Below, piece after piece: positions 25,532 through 36,047 of a stretch of 64,000 nucleotides of DNA. Source of the DNA: Listeria innocua (GTDB lineage Bacteria > Bacillota > Bacilli > Lactobacillales > Listeriaceae); the NCBI RefSeq assembly GCF_028596125.1, contig NZ_CP117229.1, positions 1,968,001 through 2,032,000 on the forward strand, given 5' to 3'. Every line of letters starts with the position of its first letter. Positions within the stretch are counted from its first letter, which is position 1. The notes beneath the pieces were generated by a model. It was not told the DNA's origin, did no database searches, and was given only the letters and a program-made list of their open reading frames with translations. The position numbers were made by a program, and so were the translations under genes.

Positions 25532-28297
25532 TTAAGCTTCGTAGTGTTTTACAACAATATCAGCACAACGGCCACAAAGTGTTGGATGTTTTGGATTTAC
25601 GCCTACATCTTTTTTCACTACACGGCAACGTTCACAAGTTTCACCTTCTGCTACAGTAATTTGAACAGCTACTTGATTCGATTTAAATGCGGATTCTGGT
25701 GCATTTTCTAAACCTTCCACTAGTTCAAAATCAGAAACGATGAATAGTTGTGCAAAATCGCCTTCTAATGAATCAAACAATGTTTTCGCTTCACCGTCTA
25801 CATATAGAGTTACTTTTGCAAGCATTGATTTACCGATAAGTTTTTCATTACGAGCGAATTCTAGCGCTTTTTGGACGTTATCACGGATTTGCATGAATGC
25901 GTCCCATTTCGCAGTAATTTCTTCACTATCAGCTAATACTTTTACATCTGGTAAATCTTGTAAATGAATACTTTCCGCGCCTTCACCAATCAAGCTATTC
26001 CAAACTTCTTCCGTCGTATGCGGTAAAATTGGAGCAAGTAGTTTTGTCAAAGTAACAACTGCTTCATAAAAGACCGTTTGCATAGCGCGACGATCATGAC
26101 TATCCGCTGCTTCAATGTAAACAACATCTTTGGCAAAGTCCATATAAAATTGGCTTAATTCTACTGTACAGAAATTATTGATTTGGTGGTAAATAGTAGA
26201 GAATTCAAACGCTTCATAGCTATCCTTCACATTTTTCACTAAATCGTTTAATTTAATCAGCATGTATTTATCTACTTCACGTAAGTTTTCATAAGAAACG
26301 GCGTTCGTAGTTGGATGGAAATCATTGATATTTCCTAGTAAGAAACGCATTGTGTTACGGATTTTACGGTACACTTCGGATACTTGTTTTAAGATTTCAT
26401 CACTAACACGAACATCAGCTTGATAATCTACAGAAGCAACCCAAAGGCGAACAATATCCGCACCAAGTTGTTTAATTACTTTGCCTGGAAGTAAAGTATT
26501 TCCAAGTGATTTACTCATTTTACGGCCTTCCCCGTCCAGTGCAAAACCATGACTTAGCACGTTACGGTAAGGTGCTTCGCCAGTGATCGCTACAGCTGTT
26601 GTTAAAGATGAGTTGAACCAACCACGATATTGGTCAGAGCCTTCCATGTACAAATCAGCCGGACGACTTAATTCTGGACGAGCATTTAATACGGCTTGAT
26701 GACTTGACCCAGAATCAAACCAAACATCCATAATATCCGTTTCTTTTGTAAATTCGCCATTTGGGCTACCTGGATGTGTAAACCCAGCTGGTAATAAGTC
26801 TTTCACATCACGCTCAAACCAAACGTTCGAACCATGCTCACGGAACAGTTCTGAAATATGGTTGATTGTTTCGTCTGTGATAATCGCTTCCCCGTTTTCC
26901 GCATAGAAAATAGGTAGTGGAACTCCCCACGCACGTTGACGAGAAATAACCCAGTCGCCGCGGTCGCGAACCATATTGAATAGACGTGTTTCACCCCAAG
27001 CAGGAGTCCAATTAACACCTTTAACAGCTGCGAGTAAATCATCACGGAATGCGTCAATTGAAGCAAACCACTGCGCTGTAGCACGGAAAATAACTGGTTT
27101 TTTCGTACGCCAATCATGTGGATAAGAGTGAGTGATGAATTCCATTTTTAGTAATGCGCCCACTTCTTCTAGTTTTTCTGTCACCATTTTATTCGCTGTA
27201 TCGTAAAATACGCCTTCAAATCCTGGAGCTTCTTCTGTAAACACACCACGATCATCTAGTGGAGCAAGAATTTCCAAATCGTATTTTTTCCCGATTAAAA
27301 AGTCATCTTCCCCATGTCCAGGAGCCGTATGAACCGCACCAGTACCGGCTTCAGCAGTGGCATGTTCGCCGTTCATTACTAAAGAGTCACGGTCATAGAA
27401 TGGGTGTTTAGTTACAACGCGGTCAAGTTCAGAACCACGAACCGTTTTAACAACTGTCGCATCTTCAAAGCCTAGTTTTTCACGTAAGCTTGGTAAAAGT
27501 GCTTCTGCTACAACATATTTTTCACCTGCGGATTCAATTACTACATAATCCAAATCAGGGTTAACAGTAATACCCATGTTTGCAGGAATTGTCCAAGGAG
27601 TTGTTGTCCAGATAACGATATTCGTACCTTCATCTAGTACACCTTTTCCGTCTGTTACTTTGAAAGCCACGAAAATCGACGCAGATGTTTTATCTTGATA
27701 TTCGATTTCTGCTTCCGCAAGCGCAGATTCACTAGAAGGAGACCAATAAACAGGTTTTTTACCTTTGTAAATGTAACCTTTTTTCGCCATTTCACCGAAT
27801 ACTTTGATTTGCTCTGCTTCGTATTCTGGTAAAAGAGTGATGTAAGGATTTTCCCAGTCGCCGTTAATTCCAAGGCGTTTGAAACCTGTACGTTGGCCGT
27901 CTACTTGCGTCATCGCATATTCGGCACACAGTTTACGGAATTCAGCGATAGACATTTCTTTCCGTTTAACACCTTTTTTGGCGATAGCTGTCTCGATTGG
28001 TAGTCCGTGTGTATCCCAACCAGGAACATACGGGGAACTGAAGCCAGCCATTGATTTATAACGAACGATAATATCTTTGATTGTTTTATTTAACGCATGC
28101 CCCATATGAAGCTCTCCGTTTGCGTAGGGAGGGCCATCATGTAAAATATACGCCTTGCGTCCAGCATTTTTTTCTTGAATTTTCTCATATAGCTTTTCTT
28201 CTTCCCATTTTGCTTGCCATTCAGGTTCTTTGTTTGGCAAATTTCCACGCATTGGAAAATCTGTTTTTGGCATTAATAACGTATCTTTATATTCCAT
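25532..28297 (-). CDS. ileS: Isoleucyl-tRNA synthetase
   Basis: 921 residues, class I synthetase charging tRNA-Ile. HIGH-type motif [14 protein letters not shown] near 56-69; editing (CP1) domain with [17 protein letters not shown] loop [10 protein letters not shown] near 590-600; and a C-terminal zinc ribbon with two CxxC pairs (CERCRVV and CGRCADI). This is the zinc-containing bacterial form of standard length. RBS AAAGGAGAAGAGAGT precedes ATG. Expression is controlled by the T-box leader directly upstream. Confidence 0.98.
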   Translation of the reverse strand: MEYKDTLLMPKTDFPMRGNLPNKEPEWQAKWEEEKLYEKIQEKNAGRKAYILHDGPPYANGELHMGHALNKTIKDIIVRYKSMAGFSSPYVPGWDTHGLPIETAIAKKGVKRKEMSIAEFRKLCAEYAMTQVDGQRTGFKRLGINGDWENPYITLLPEYEAEQIKVFGEMAKKGYIYKGKKPVYWSPSSESALAEAEIEYQDKTSASIFVAFKVTDGKGVLDEGTNIVIWTTTPWTIPANMGITVNPDLDYVVIESAGEKYVVAEALLPSLREKLGFEDATVVKTVRGSELDRVVTKHPFYDRDSLVMNGEHATAEAGTGAVHTAPGHGEDDFLIGKKYDLEILAPLDDRGVFTEEAPGFEGVFYDTANKMVTEKLEEVGALLKMEFITHSYPHDWRTKKPVIFRATAQWFASIDAFRDDLLAAVKGVNWTPAWGETRLFNMVRDRGDWVISRQRAWGVPLPIFYAENGEAIITDETINHISELFREHGSNVWFERDVKDLLPAGFTHPGSPNGEFTKETDIMDVWFDSGSSHQAVLNARPELSRPADLYMEGSDQYRGWFNSSLTTAVAITGEAPYRNVLSHGFALDGEGRKMSKSLGNTLLPGKVIKQLGADIVRLWVASVDYQADVRVSDEILKQVSEVYRKIRNTMRFLLGNINDFHPTTNAVSYENLREVDKYMLIKLNDLVKNVKDSYEAFEFSTIYHQINNFCTVELSQFYMDFAKDVVYIEAADSHDRRAMQTVFYEAVVTLTKLLAPILPHTTEEVWNSLIGEGAESIHLQDLPDVKVLADSEEITAKWDAFMQIRDNVQKALEFARNEKLIGKSMLAKVTLYVDGEAKTLFDSLEGDFAQLFIVSDFELVEGLENAPESAFKSNQVAVQITVAEGETCERCRVVKKDVGVNPKHPTLCGRCADIVVKHYEA

Positions 28298-28332
28298 ACT
28301 CTCTTCTCCTTTAAAACTTTATTTTTAAACAC

Positions 28333-28562
28333 AAAAAAATCTCTCCCAAAAAAGGGACGAGATTCGCGGTACCACCCTTGTTGACATGCATGTTAATTGC
28401 TTGCCCACTTCATTAATGCCATAACGCCGGCTCGCGCTAACACTTACTCAAGCAGTTGCTTTTTCGGGTTAGAACTAAAGAGTGATTTCGATTTTTTAGA
28501 GGATAGCTGGTCTCACACCTTGCACCAACTCGCTTTGTATCCTATATCTAAAAAATTTACTT
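28333..28562 (-). promoter_or_regulatory. T-box riboswitch (Ile) upstream of ileS
   Basis: On the minus strand the T-box sequence GGGTGGTACCGCG (28365-28377) is followed by a terminator hairpin ATCTCGTCCC / GGGAGAGAT and TTTTTTT (28333-28363). Upstream stem-loops include the Stem I candidate starting near 28550; a GAAATCAC bulge supplies an ATC (Ile) specifier at about 28484-28486. Uncharged tRNA-Ile binding would favour the antiterminator and switch on ileS. Confidence 0.93.
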
Positions 28563-28579
28563 GTCTCTTATAATCGTTT

Positions 28580-29107
28580 TTAACGTTCTTCTGATTCAGC
28601 AGCTTCGACTTCTTTAATAGACGCTAGTTCTGTTGCATCTACATCGTAAGCCATCATTTGCTGCCAGTCTTCACTTTTAATTAAATCCATTTGCGCTTCT
28701 ACTAACATACGAAGACGCTCGCGGAATACTTTAGATTGGCGTTTTAGGTCTTCAATTTCAATCGCGATTTTACGAGCTTTAGAAAGTGAGTCGCTTAAAA
28801 TTCGGTCTGCATTTTTTTCAGCTTCACGGATAATAAGTTTTGCTTCTTTTTCAGCGGAAGCTTTCACTTCTTCGGCAGCTGTTTGTGCCACGATTAATGA
28901 TTTGTTTAATGTTTCTTCAATGTTTGTAAAATGACCTAAACGTTCTTCACTATTATTTAAAGTGTCCTCAATACGCTTTTTCTCTTTGATAACTTGTTCA
29001 TAATCTTTAATGATTTGATCGAGGAAGTCATTTACTTCGTCTTCGTCATAACCTCTAAAACCACGGGTAAACTCTTTGTTATGTATATCCAGCGGCGATA
29101 ATGGCAT
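28580..29107 (-). CDS. divIVA: Septum/pole-associated protein DivIVA
   Basis: 175 residues from ATG 29107 (MPLSPLDIHNKEFTRGFRGYDEDEVNDFLD), the conserved membrane-curvature-binding N-terminus with the crossed-loop Phe and Arg region near 17-18. The rest is a long parallel coiled coil used for tetramerisation. It marks negatively curved membrane at septa and poles and recruits partners such as MinJ and, in Listeria, secretion/division factors. GGAGG precedes ATG; a frame five codons longer overlaps this RBS. An extended -10-like TATGGTAGAAT lies about 45 bases upstream. Confidence 0.96.
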   Translation of the reverse strand: MPLSPLDIHNKEFTRGFRGYDEDEVNDFLDQIIKDYEQVIKEKKRIEDTLNNSEERLGHFTNIEETLNKSLIVAQTAAEEVKASAEKEAKLIIREAEKNADRILSDSLSKARKIAIEIEDLKRQSKVFRERLRMLVEAQMDLIKSEDWQQMMAYDVDATELASIKEVEAAESEER

Positions 29108-29201
29108 ATCTAGCACCTCCATACGACTATTGTTTATAAATACCTAACATACATTCTACCATAGTTACTAGCTTTTTCCTAGAATTTATATTGAAAAATG
29201 G

Positions 29202-29723
29202 TTAGATTAAAAATCCAGCTTTATCTAGCGCCTTAATCGCTTGCTCTAATTGTTCTTTCGTATCTGCTTCAATCGTATGTAAATGGGTTCCGTCCGTTAA
29301 ACCAGAAAGCATCGTTGCTCCTGTTGTTTGCAATTTCCGCACAAATTTTTCTACATCAAAACGGCTTTTTAAATGCAGTGAAGCAGTAATTTCGCCGTAT
29401 ATTGGATGATCCACAATCACATCAATAATGGAAACACCGTGATCCACCAAAATATTTAGTTCCTCGGCAGCTTGTTCTTTCGTATGTTTTACAGCGATAA
29501 CGCGTCTTTCACCTGTATAACTCGTTTCTTTCGCATAAATATAACCTTGTGGAGTAGCCATAATTGGTTCATTGCCAGCTTTTAACAAAGAAATATCTTG
29601 AACAATCACTTGGCGGCTAACATTTGTTTTCTGTGCTAATTGATTTCCAGAAATTGGCGCCTCGGCTTCTTTTAGCCATTTTAAAATCATTTGCCTACGC
29701 GTATCACCTAATATTTTTTTCAT
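29202..29723 (-). CDS. niaR: NAD biosynthesis repressor NiaR (YrxA)
   Basis: 173 residues: an N-terminal helix-turn-helix of the HTH_11 type (ISGNQLAQKTNVSRQVIVQDISLLKAG near 19-45) and a C-terminal 3H domain whose conserved His residues appear in VDHPIYGEITASLHLKSRF and GTHLHTIEAD. NiaR binds niacin and represses de novo NAD genes. It begins four bases after nifS, with RBS AAGGTGATAAG inside the nifS end, and its targets nadBCA are divergent just beyond nifS. This is the Bacillus subtilis arrangement. Confidence 0.93.
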   Translation of the reverse strand: MKKILGDTRRQMILKWLKEAEAPISGNQLAQKTNVSRQVIVQDISLLKAGNEPIMATPQGYIYAKETSYTGERRVIAVKHTKEQAAEELNILVDHGVSIIDVIVDHPIYGEITASLHLKSRFDVEKFVRKLQTTGATMLSGLTDGTHLHTIEADTKEQLEQAIKALDKAGFLI

Positions 29724-29727
29724 CTTA

Positions 29728-30834
29728 TCACCTTTTTCGTAGTAATTTATCGATTTCTTCTTTAAAAATAATACTATCGTTTAATTCATTTTCTTTTCCA
29801 AAAGATAGCCGGATAAAACGGTTTGCTTCTTCTGTTGTTTTTCCAGTAGCGATTAATGTTCTGGACGGGGCTAAATCACGTAAACTACATGCGCTCGTCG
29901 TCGAGATTTGAATATCTGCTTCGTTTAAAGCAAGTAAAGCCTCCTGACCTTGCATATTTGGCAAAGTAAGTCCTAAAATAAACGGCGATGTATTTGGTCC
30001 ACCTTCGACTTTCACCCGCGTTTCTAATGTGTCGCAAATCGCAGCTTTTAGTTTCAAAGCTCTAATCGCTTCTTGCTCTCTATTTTCCATTATATCATAG
30101 GCGGCAGTTGTAAAGGCAGCAATAGCTGGAACATTTACCGTCCCCGGTCTAAAGCCAAATTCATGATGTACATCTGGCAAAACTGCCTGCAAAGGAGAAT
30201 CTGGTTTCATAAAAAGTAGTCCCGCCCCTTTTGGCCCATAAATTTTATGCGATGAAATACTAAAACTAGTGACATCACTTAAATCTAAATCAAGTTTTCC
30301 AAAAGATTGAACAATATCGGTATGAAAAAAGACACCTGCTTTTTTAGCAATGTGAGCTAGTTCGGCGATTGGTTGGATGGTTCCGATTTCCGAATTAACA
30401 TGTTGAATAATAATAAGCCCCGTCTCAGTAGAAATCATTTTTTCTAAAGTAGCTGGATTTACTTGCCCAAACGAATCAACTGGTAATGCTTTCATACGAC
30501 ACTTCCCCGCTTGTTCGAGTGCCATTAGTTGCTGCCAAACAGAAGCGTGTTCCAGCGGACTTACGAGCACTTCTTTCTTATCAGTTGTATGGAGTAGCGT
30601 TTGAATCGCGATTTGATTACTCTCTGTTCCACCACTCGTAAATAAAATCCCGCGGTTTGGAACTTGTAATAACTCAGCAAAACTTTCCCGACATTTTTCT
30701 AAAAGGGCTGCTGATTTCGTCCCGGCATCGTGTAAACTTTCCGAATTAGCGAAGAATTCTCGCGAGGCATCCATAAAAACTTGTAAGGATGTTTCACTCA
30801 TTTTCGTAGTTGCTGCATGGTCAAAGTAAATCAT
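29728..30834 (-). CDS. nifS: Cysteine desulfurase of the NAD locus (NifS/NadS-like)
   Basis: 368-residue class V PLP aminotransferase. The PLP-binding Lys is in ISSHKIYGPKGAG near 196-208 and the persulfide Cys lies in ISTTSACSLRDL near 316-327. N-terminal MIYFDHAATTKMS is typical of IscS/NifS. In Bacillus this paralogue serves to build the [4Fe-4S] cluster of quinolinate synthase NadA; the position opposite nadBCA supports the same role here. Confidence 0.93.
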   Translation of the reverse strand: MIYFDHAATTKMSETSLQVFMDASREFFANSESLHDAGTKSAALLEKCRESFAELLQVPNRGILFTSGGTESNQIAIQTLLHTTDKKEVLVSPLEHASVWQQLMALEQAGKCRMKALPVDSFGQVNPATLEKMISTETGLIIIQHVNSEIGTIQPIAELAHIAKKAGVFFHTDIVQSFGKLDLDLSDVTSFSISSHKIYGPKGAGLLFMKPDSPLQAVLPDVHHEFGFRPGTVNVPAIAAFTTAAYDIMENREQEAIRALKLKAAICDTLETRVKVEGGPNTSPFILGLTLPNMQGQEALLALNEADIQISTTSACSLRDLAPSRTLIATGKTTEEANRFIRLSFGKENELNDSIIFKEEIDKLLRKR

Positions 30835-30878
30835 CTCTTTATCTCTCCCTTAAAATTTTATACTTGAATTTAGTTTGA

Positions 30879-33258
<2,380 letters not shown>

Positions 33259-33262
<4 letters not shown>

Positions 33263-34359
33263 ATTTACTGGAAACAGTGGAACAAGATACGATGCCGGCT
33301 CGTTATAAACATATGACCGCACAAGAAATGATAGCTCGTGTGACAGAAATCAAGGCACAGCTCGGCGAAGACCTTTTTATTCCTTGCCACCATTATCAAA
33401 AAGATGAGGTCGTTCCTTTTGCAGATGCAATTGGCGACTCTTTACAGTTAGCACAAATTGCTGCAAATAATAAAAAAGCAAAACATATCGTTTTTTGTGG
33501 TGTTCATTTTATGGCTGAAACGGCAGATATGCTTACGACAAATGAGCAGATTGTGACGTTACCGGATATGCGCGCTGGTTGTTCGATGGCGGATATGGCG
33601 GATATTCACCAATTAACCAACGCTTGGCCAAAGCTCCAAACCCTTTTTGGCGATACGATTTTACCTGTCACTTATATTAATTCCACGGCTGCGATTAAAT
33701 CTTTCGTCGGCGAGCACGGCGGTACAACAGTTACATCCAGTAATGCAACCAAGATTGTCTCATGGGCACTTCAGCAAAAAGAGCGGATTTTCTTTCTTCC
33801 AGACCAGCATCTAGGTCGGAATACAGCTTTTGAACTAGGCATCCCGTTAGAACATATGGCCATTTGGAATCCGATAAAAAACGAACTAGAATATGACGGT
33901 AACCTAGATGATTGTAAAGTAATTTTATGGAAAGGCTACTGCTCTGTCCACCAACATTTTACAGTTAAAAATATCGAAAACATTCGTAAAAATCATCCTA
34001 ACATGCGAATTATTGTTCATCCTGAATGTACGCATGAAGTCGTTTCACTAGCAGATGACTCTGGATCAACGAAAAAAATTGTGACAGAAATAAGTACCGC
34101 AGCACCTGGCACCGAATGGGCAGTTGGTACCGAAGCCAATCTGGTCGGCCGCATTATTCAAGAAAATCCCGATAAAAAAATCGTCTCGCTCAACCCTTTT
34201 ATGTGTCCTTGTATGACAATGAACCGAATCGACTTACCTCATTTACTTTGGACACTCGAAGCTATTCAAAACGGCGAACAAAGAAATCAAATCAAAGTAG
34301 ACGAACATACAACCAAATTTGCGCTAAAAGCATTAGAAAGAATGCTCCAATTAAGCTAA
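33259..34359 (+). CDS. nadA: Quinolinate synthase
   Basis: 366 residues, the long Bacillus-type NadA. It condenses iminoaspartate with dihydroxyacetone phosphate on a [4Fe-4S] cluster. Cys108 (RAGCSMAD), Cys228 (KGYCSVHQ) and Cys318 (FMCPCM) fall two residues before the three cluster-ligand Cys of B. subtilis NadA (110, 230, 320). RBS AAAGGAGGTATAAAAGC precedes ATG, which overlaps the nadC stop. Last gene of the operon; a short hairpin follows. Confidence 0.97.
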
Positions 34360-34365
34360 TAAAAA

Positions 34366-34391
34366 AACGAAAGCAGTGGCTGCTTTCATTT
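34366..34391 (+). terminator. Hairpin/terminator after nadA
   Basis: CGAAAGCAG (34368-34376), loop TGG, CTGCTTTC (34380-34387), then ATTTC. The T-run is weak on the plus strand and stronger on the minus strand (TTTTTTT before 34368). The same stem recurs at 35120-35140. Confidence 0.65.
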
Positions 34392-34733
34392 CAGCTCCAT
34401 GATATTTAAAAGCTTTGAATATCCACCCTAATTATATATCGAAAACGTGCATTTACAGTGATGGTTTTGTGTATATTTTTGGTATACCTACTTTTCACAT
34501 TATTTTAATCTTATAAAACAGTTTTTCTCAACAAAAGTAAGATTCAAATTAAATAAATTTTGTAGATTAGCAAAAGTAACTTATGTTGTTTTGAAGTTAT
34601 CATTTTTAGTTAGTATTTTCATTCAAAATCTCCCTTTTTAAATATAAAATAATCATATTCTATTATTCACATAAACTCAAATTCCACTAATACCCTTTTT
34701 GCGATTGTACTTTTACTAACTATTTCTACATGC
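34392..34733. other. AT-rich spacer with no recognisable gene
   Basis: About 340 bases between the nadA hairpin and the toxin promoter. No open frame with an RBS, no PrfA-box-like palindrome (TTAACANNTGTTAA) and no strong hairpin was seen; only a short TTGGTATACC palindrome near 34479. In EGD-e this interval is, from memory, occupied by surface-protein genes, so it may be remnant sequence. Confidence 0.5.
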
Positions 34734-34739
34734 TATAAT
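34711..34739 (+). promoter_or_regulatory. Toxin promoter with extended -10
   Basis: TGCTATAAT at 34731-34739 contains a perfect -10 (TATAAT 34734-34739) with the TGn extension. TTTTAC at 34711-34716 gives a 17-base spacer as a weak -35. Predicted start near 34746, about 90 bases before the toxin ATG. Confidence 0.75.
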
Positions 34740-34799
34740 ATGATAGGTAAGCAAGTTTATGGTGGTGGCTAGCTCTTTCAACAAGAAAGGGTGATGCCT

Positions 34800-34835
34800 A
34801 TGAATACTTTTGTTAGGATTGCCTGGAAAGGATAA
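34800..34835 (+). CDS. Leader mini-ORF before the toxin (11 codons)
   Basis: ATG 34800 reads MNTFVRIAWKG then TAA (34833-34835), ending three bases before the toxin ATG. AAAGGG lies eight bases upstream, a good RBS; an in-frame ATG at 34794 would add two residues. The GGAAAGGA that serves the toxin lies within the last codons of this mini-ORF, so its translation should couple to, or interfere with, toxin translation. No known homologue is recognised. Whether a peptide accumulates is unknown. Confidence 0.5.
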   Translation: MNTFVRIAWKG

Positions 34836-34838
34836 TCC

Positions 34839-34925
34839 ATGACCGTTTATGAAGCACTGTCTTTTGCAGTTGCTTTTGCGACCCTGGTGTTGCTATTAAA
34901 CAGTCAAAATAACAAAAAAAAATAA
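34839..34925 (+). CDS. Type I toxin, TxpA/BsrG-like small membrane peptide (Hol-Tox family)
   Basis: 28 residues, far below usual gene-finding limits. It begins MTVYEALSF, shares the M-(S/T)-x-Y-E-(S/A)-L start of Bacillus TxpA and BsrG, continues with a single hydrophobic helix (about residues 7-20) and ends in NNKKK. This layout, N-terminal YEAL, one membrane helix and a basic tail, defines the putative holin-like toxin family, whose members insert in the membrane or disturb the envelope when over-expressed. RBS AAAGGA, six bases before ATG. It is shorter than BsrG (38) and TxpA (59), lacking much of the C-terminal half. Flanking promoter, terminator, 5'/3' pairing and antisense RNA support a functional toxin-antitoxin unit. 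Function is by family resemblance, not shown. Confidence 0.8.
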   Translation: MTVYEALSFAVAFATLVLLLNSQNNKKK

Positions 34926-35036
34926 CCACTTGTAAACTTTTGGCGAAGTTAGTGGTTATCTTATAACTATTTAGCTAGTGGCCACCTTAATTGGGCTTAC
35001 ACTGGAGAGTCATGTTCACGCATGGCTCTCTTTTCA
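34914..35036 (-). ncRNA. Candidate antisense antitoxin RNA (RatA/SR4-like)
   Basis: A minus-strand RNA of about 120 bases is predicted from the promoter at 35042-35071 to a terminator whose stem ATAACCACT / AGTGGTTAT (34922-34959) is followed by eight T (34914-34921). It is fully complementary to the toxin 3' untranslated region, the stop codon and the last Lys codons, as for RatA on txpA and SR4 on bsrG. It would form an RNase III substrate with the toxin mRNA. Confidence 0.7.
35003..35034 (+). terminator. Terminator of the toxin transcript
   Basis: GAGAGTCATG (35005-35014), loop TTCACG, CATGGCTCTC (35021-35030), then TTTTCATATA. One mismatch in a ten-base stem. With the promoter this gives a toxin mRNA near 290 bases. 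Confidence 0.8.
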
Positions 35037-35041
35037 TATAT

Positions 35042-35071
35042 ATAATAACATAACATAAAACCATTTGACAA
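35042..35071 (-). promoter_or_regulatory. Promoter of the antisense RNA
   Basis: Minus-strand -35 TTGTCA (35066-35071), 18-base spacer and -10 TATTAT (35042-35047); start expected near 35035, exactly at the outer edge of the toxin terminator hairpin, so the antisense RNA begins with the complement of that hairpin. Confidence 0.65.
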
Positions 35072-35117
35072 CATATGACACTATATGACATTACGTACTA
35101 CACAGTACTACATATGA

Positions 35118-35146
35118 AACGAAAGCAGCAACTGCTTTCGTTTTTT
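35118..35146 (+). terminator. Hairpin downstream of the toxin-antitoxin module
   Basis: CGAAAGCAG (35120-35128), loop CAA, CTGCTTTCG (35132-35140), then TTTTTT. A perfect nine-base stem with strong T-run on the plus strand; in the other direction it lies just past the ylmH stop and could also end that transcript. Near-copy of the hairpin at 34368. Confidence 0.8.
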
Positions 35147-35924
35147 ATTTTAAATAACCAATTTCAATTCGAATTTTATCTTTTTTCGTCCTGCCACCAG
35201 TCGATAATACTTTCACTCTTCCGTATCCACGAGCTGATAATACGTCTTCTTCCTCACATTCAAAATCCGGATTTTCCACTGTTTTCCAGTTTACTTTTAC
35301 AAGTCCCGCGGTAACTAATTGTTTCGCTTTTTGCCTAGAGATATGGTGCGCATTACTAATAATTACATCGAGTCGCATACTAGAAACAGTTAAGCCCATT
35401 TCTTCCCAAACGACTGGCGCATAGACAGCATTCGCCAAGTCAGTTTCTTCTAACATCACATTCACTTTACCGATTTTTTCAAGCTGTAATGTTAAATAAT
35501 CCTTCATCGTACTTTCTACTAATAACTGCCATTCACTACCATTATTTAAAATATCACCAAAAATATCGCGTTTCATTCCAAGCGACATTAATGTACCGAG
35601 AATTTTTTGATGCGTGAGTGTCGTGAATTTCACCGGGTAGCGAATATGGAACAAAGCCACCTCAAAATCCGCTTCTGTTGGGGTATAATAATCAGGATAA
35701 ATCAGTGCGCGCCGACGTTCTGCATGCGGAACCCCACCAAAAAACTGGACGCCAATATGCTCATAACCACCAATTACTGTCTCGGTAATATAACGTTGCC
35801 TCGGGTCCAAAAAATCCGTTAGTTGCGGTGTATATTCATTTTCAACTTGCATCGTAATTCCTAATATCTTATCAATAAATGCGTATTCTTCCGCGCGAAA
35901 ATGCTGATATATTCCATCCATCAT
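35145..35924 (-). CDS. ylmH: S4-domain RNA-binding protein YlmH
   Basis: 259 residues. The C-terminal S4 domain (SSMRLDVIISNAHHISRQKAKQLVTAGLVKVN, about 180-211) binds structured RNA; the N-terminal part is the conserved YlmH domain (FLDPRQRYI, QFFGGVPHAERRRALIYP). It is conserved beside sepF and ylmG in Firmicutes division clusters. YlmH has been linked to division and, in B. subtilis, to rescue of stalled 50S-nascent chain complexes. RBS AAGGGAGAAAAG. Downstream of a terminator after ylmG, so it likely has its own promoter. Confidence 0.93.
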   Translation of the reverse strand: MMDGIYQHFRAEEYAFIDKILGITMQVENEYTPQLTDFLDPRQRYITETVIGGYEHIGVQFFGGVPHAERRRALIYPDYYTPTEADFEVALFHIRYPVKFTTLTHQKILGTLMSLGMKRDIFGDILNNGSEWQLLVESTMKDYLTLQLEKIGKVNVMLEETDLANAVYAPVVWEEMGLTVSSMRLDVIISNAHHISRQKAKQLVTAGLVKVNWKTVENPDFECEEEDVLSARGYGRVKVLSTGGRTKKDKIRIEIGYLK

Positions 35925-36011
35925 CTTTTCTCCCTTTCAATCCATTCCGAGTCTTTAGCCCTATTATACCATGAAAAAAGCTGCTACTCTGCTAATCTTG
36001 CTTCATTATTC

Positions 36012-36047
36012 AAAAAAAGCCACCCATTAGAAAACGGGTGTGCTTTT
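36012..36047 (-). terminator. Intrinsic terminator after ylmG
   Basis: Minus-strand AGCACACCC / GGGTGGCT stem with a ten-base loop, followed by TTTTTTT. Ends the division-cluster transcript before ylmH. Confidence 0.85.

Larger units (their letters stand above)
34761..34986 (+). repeat. Long-range 5'/3' complementary segments of the toxin mRNA
   Basis: GGTGGTGGCTAGCT at 34761-34774 can pair with AGCTAGTGGCCACC at 34973-34986: 13 of 14 positions pair (two G-U). This brings the mRNA 5' end to its 3' untranslated region, enclosing both reading frames. Such 5'/3' closure is a hallmark of type I toxin mRNAs, keeping the primary transcript untranslated until processed. Confidence 0.7.

Noticed and set aside
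34392-34733. PrfA box or internalin remnant
   Set aside because: No TTAACANNTGTTAA-like palindrome and no leucine-rich repeat coding seen in any frame.
34366-35146. Pair of similar hairpins as a CRISPR-like or insertion-sequence end
   Set aside because: Only two copies, palindromic like terminators, no target duplication, no transposase.
35075-35314. Plus-strand 79-codon ORF after the toxin
   Set aside because: It runs through the strong terminator at 35120 and lies mostly antisense to ylmH; no RBS.
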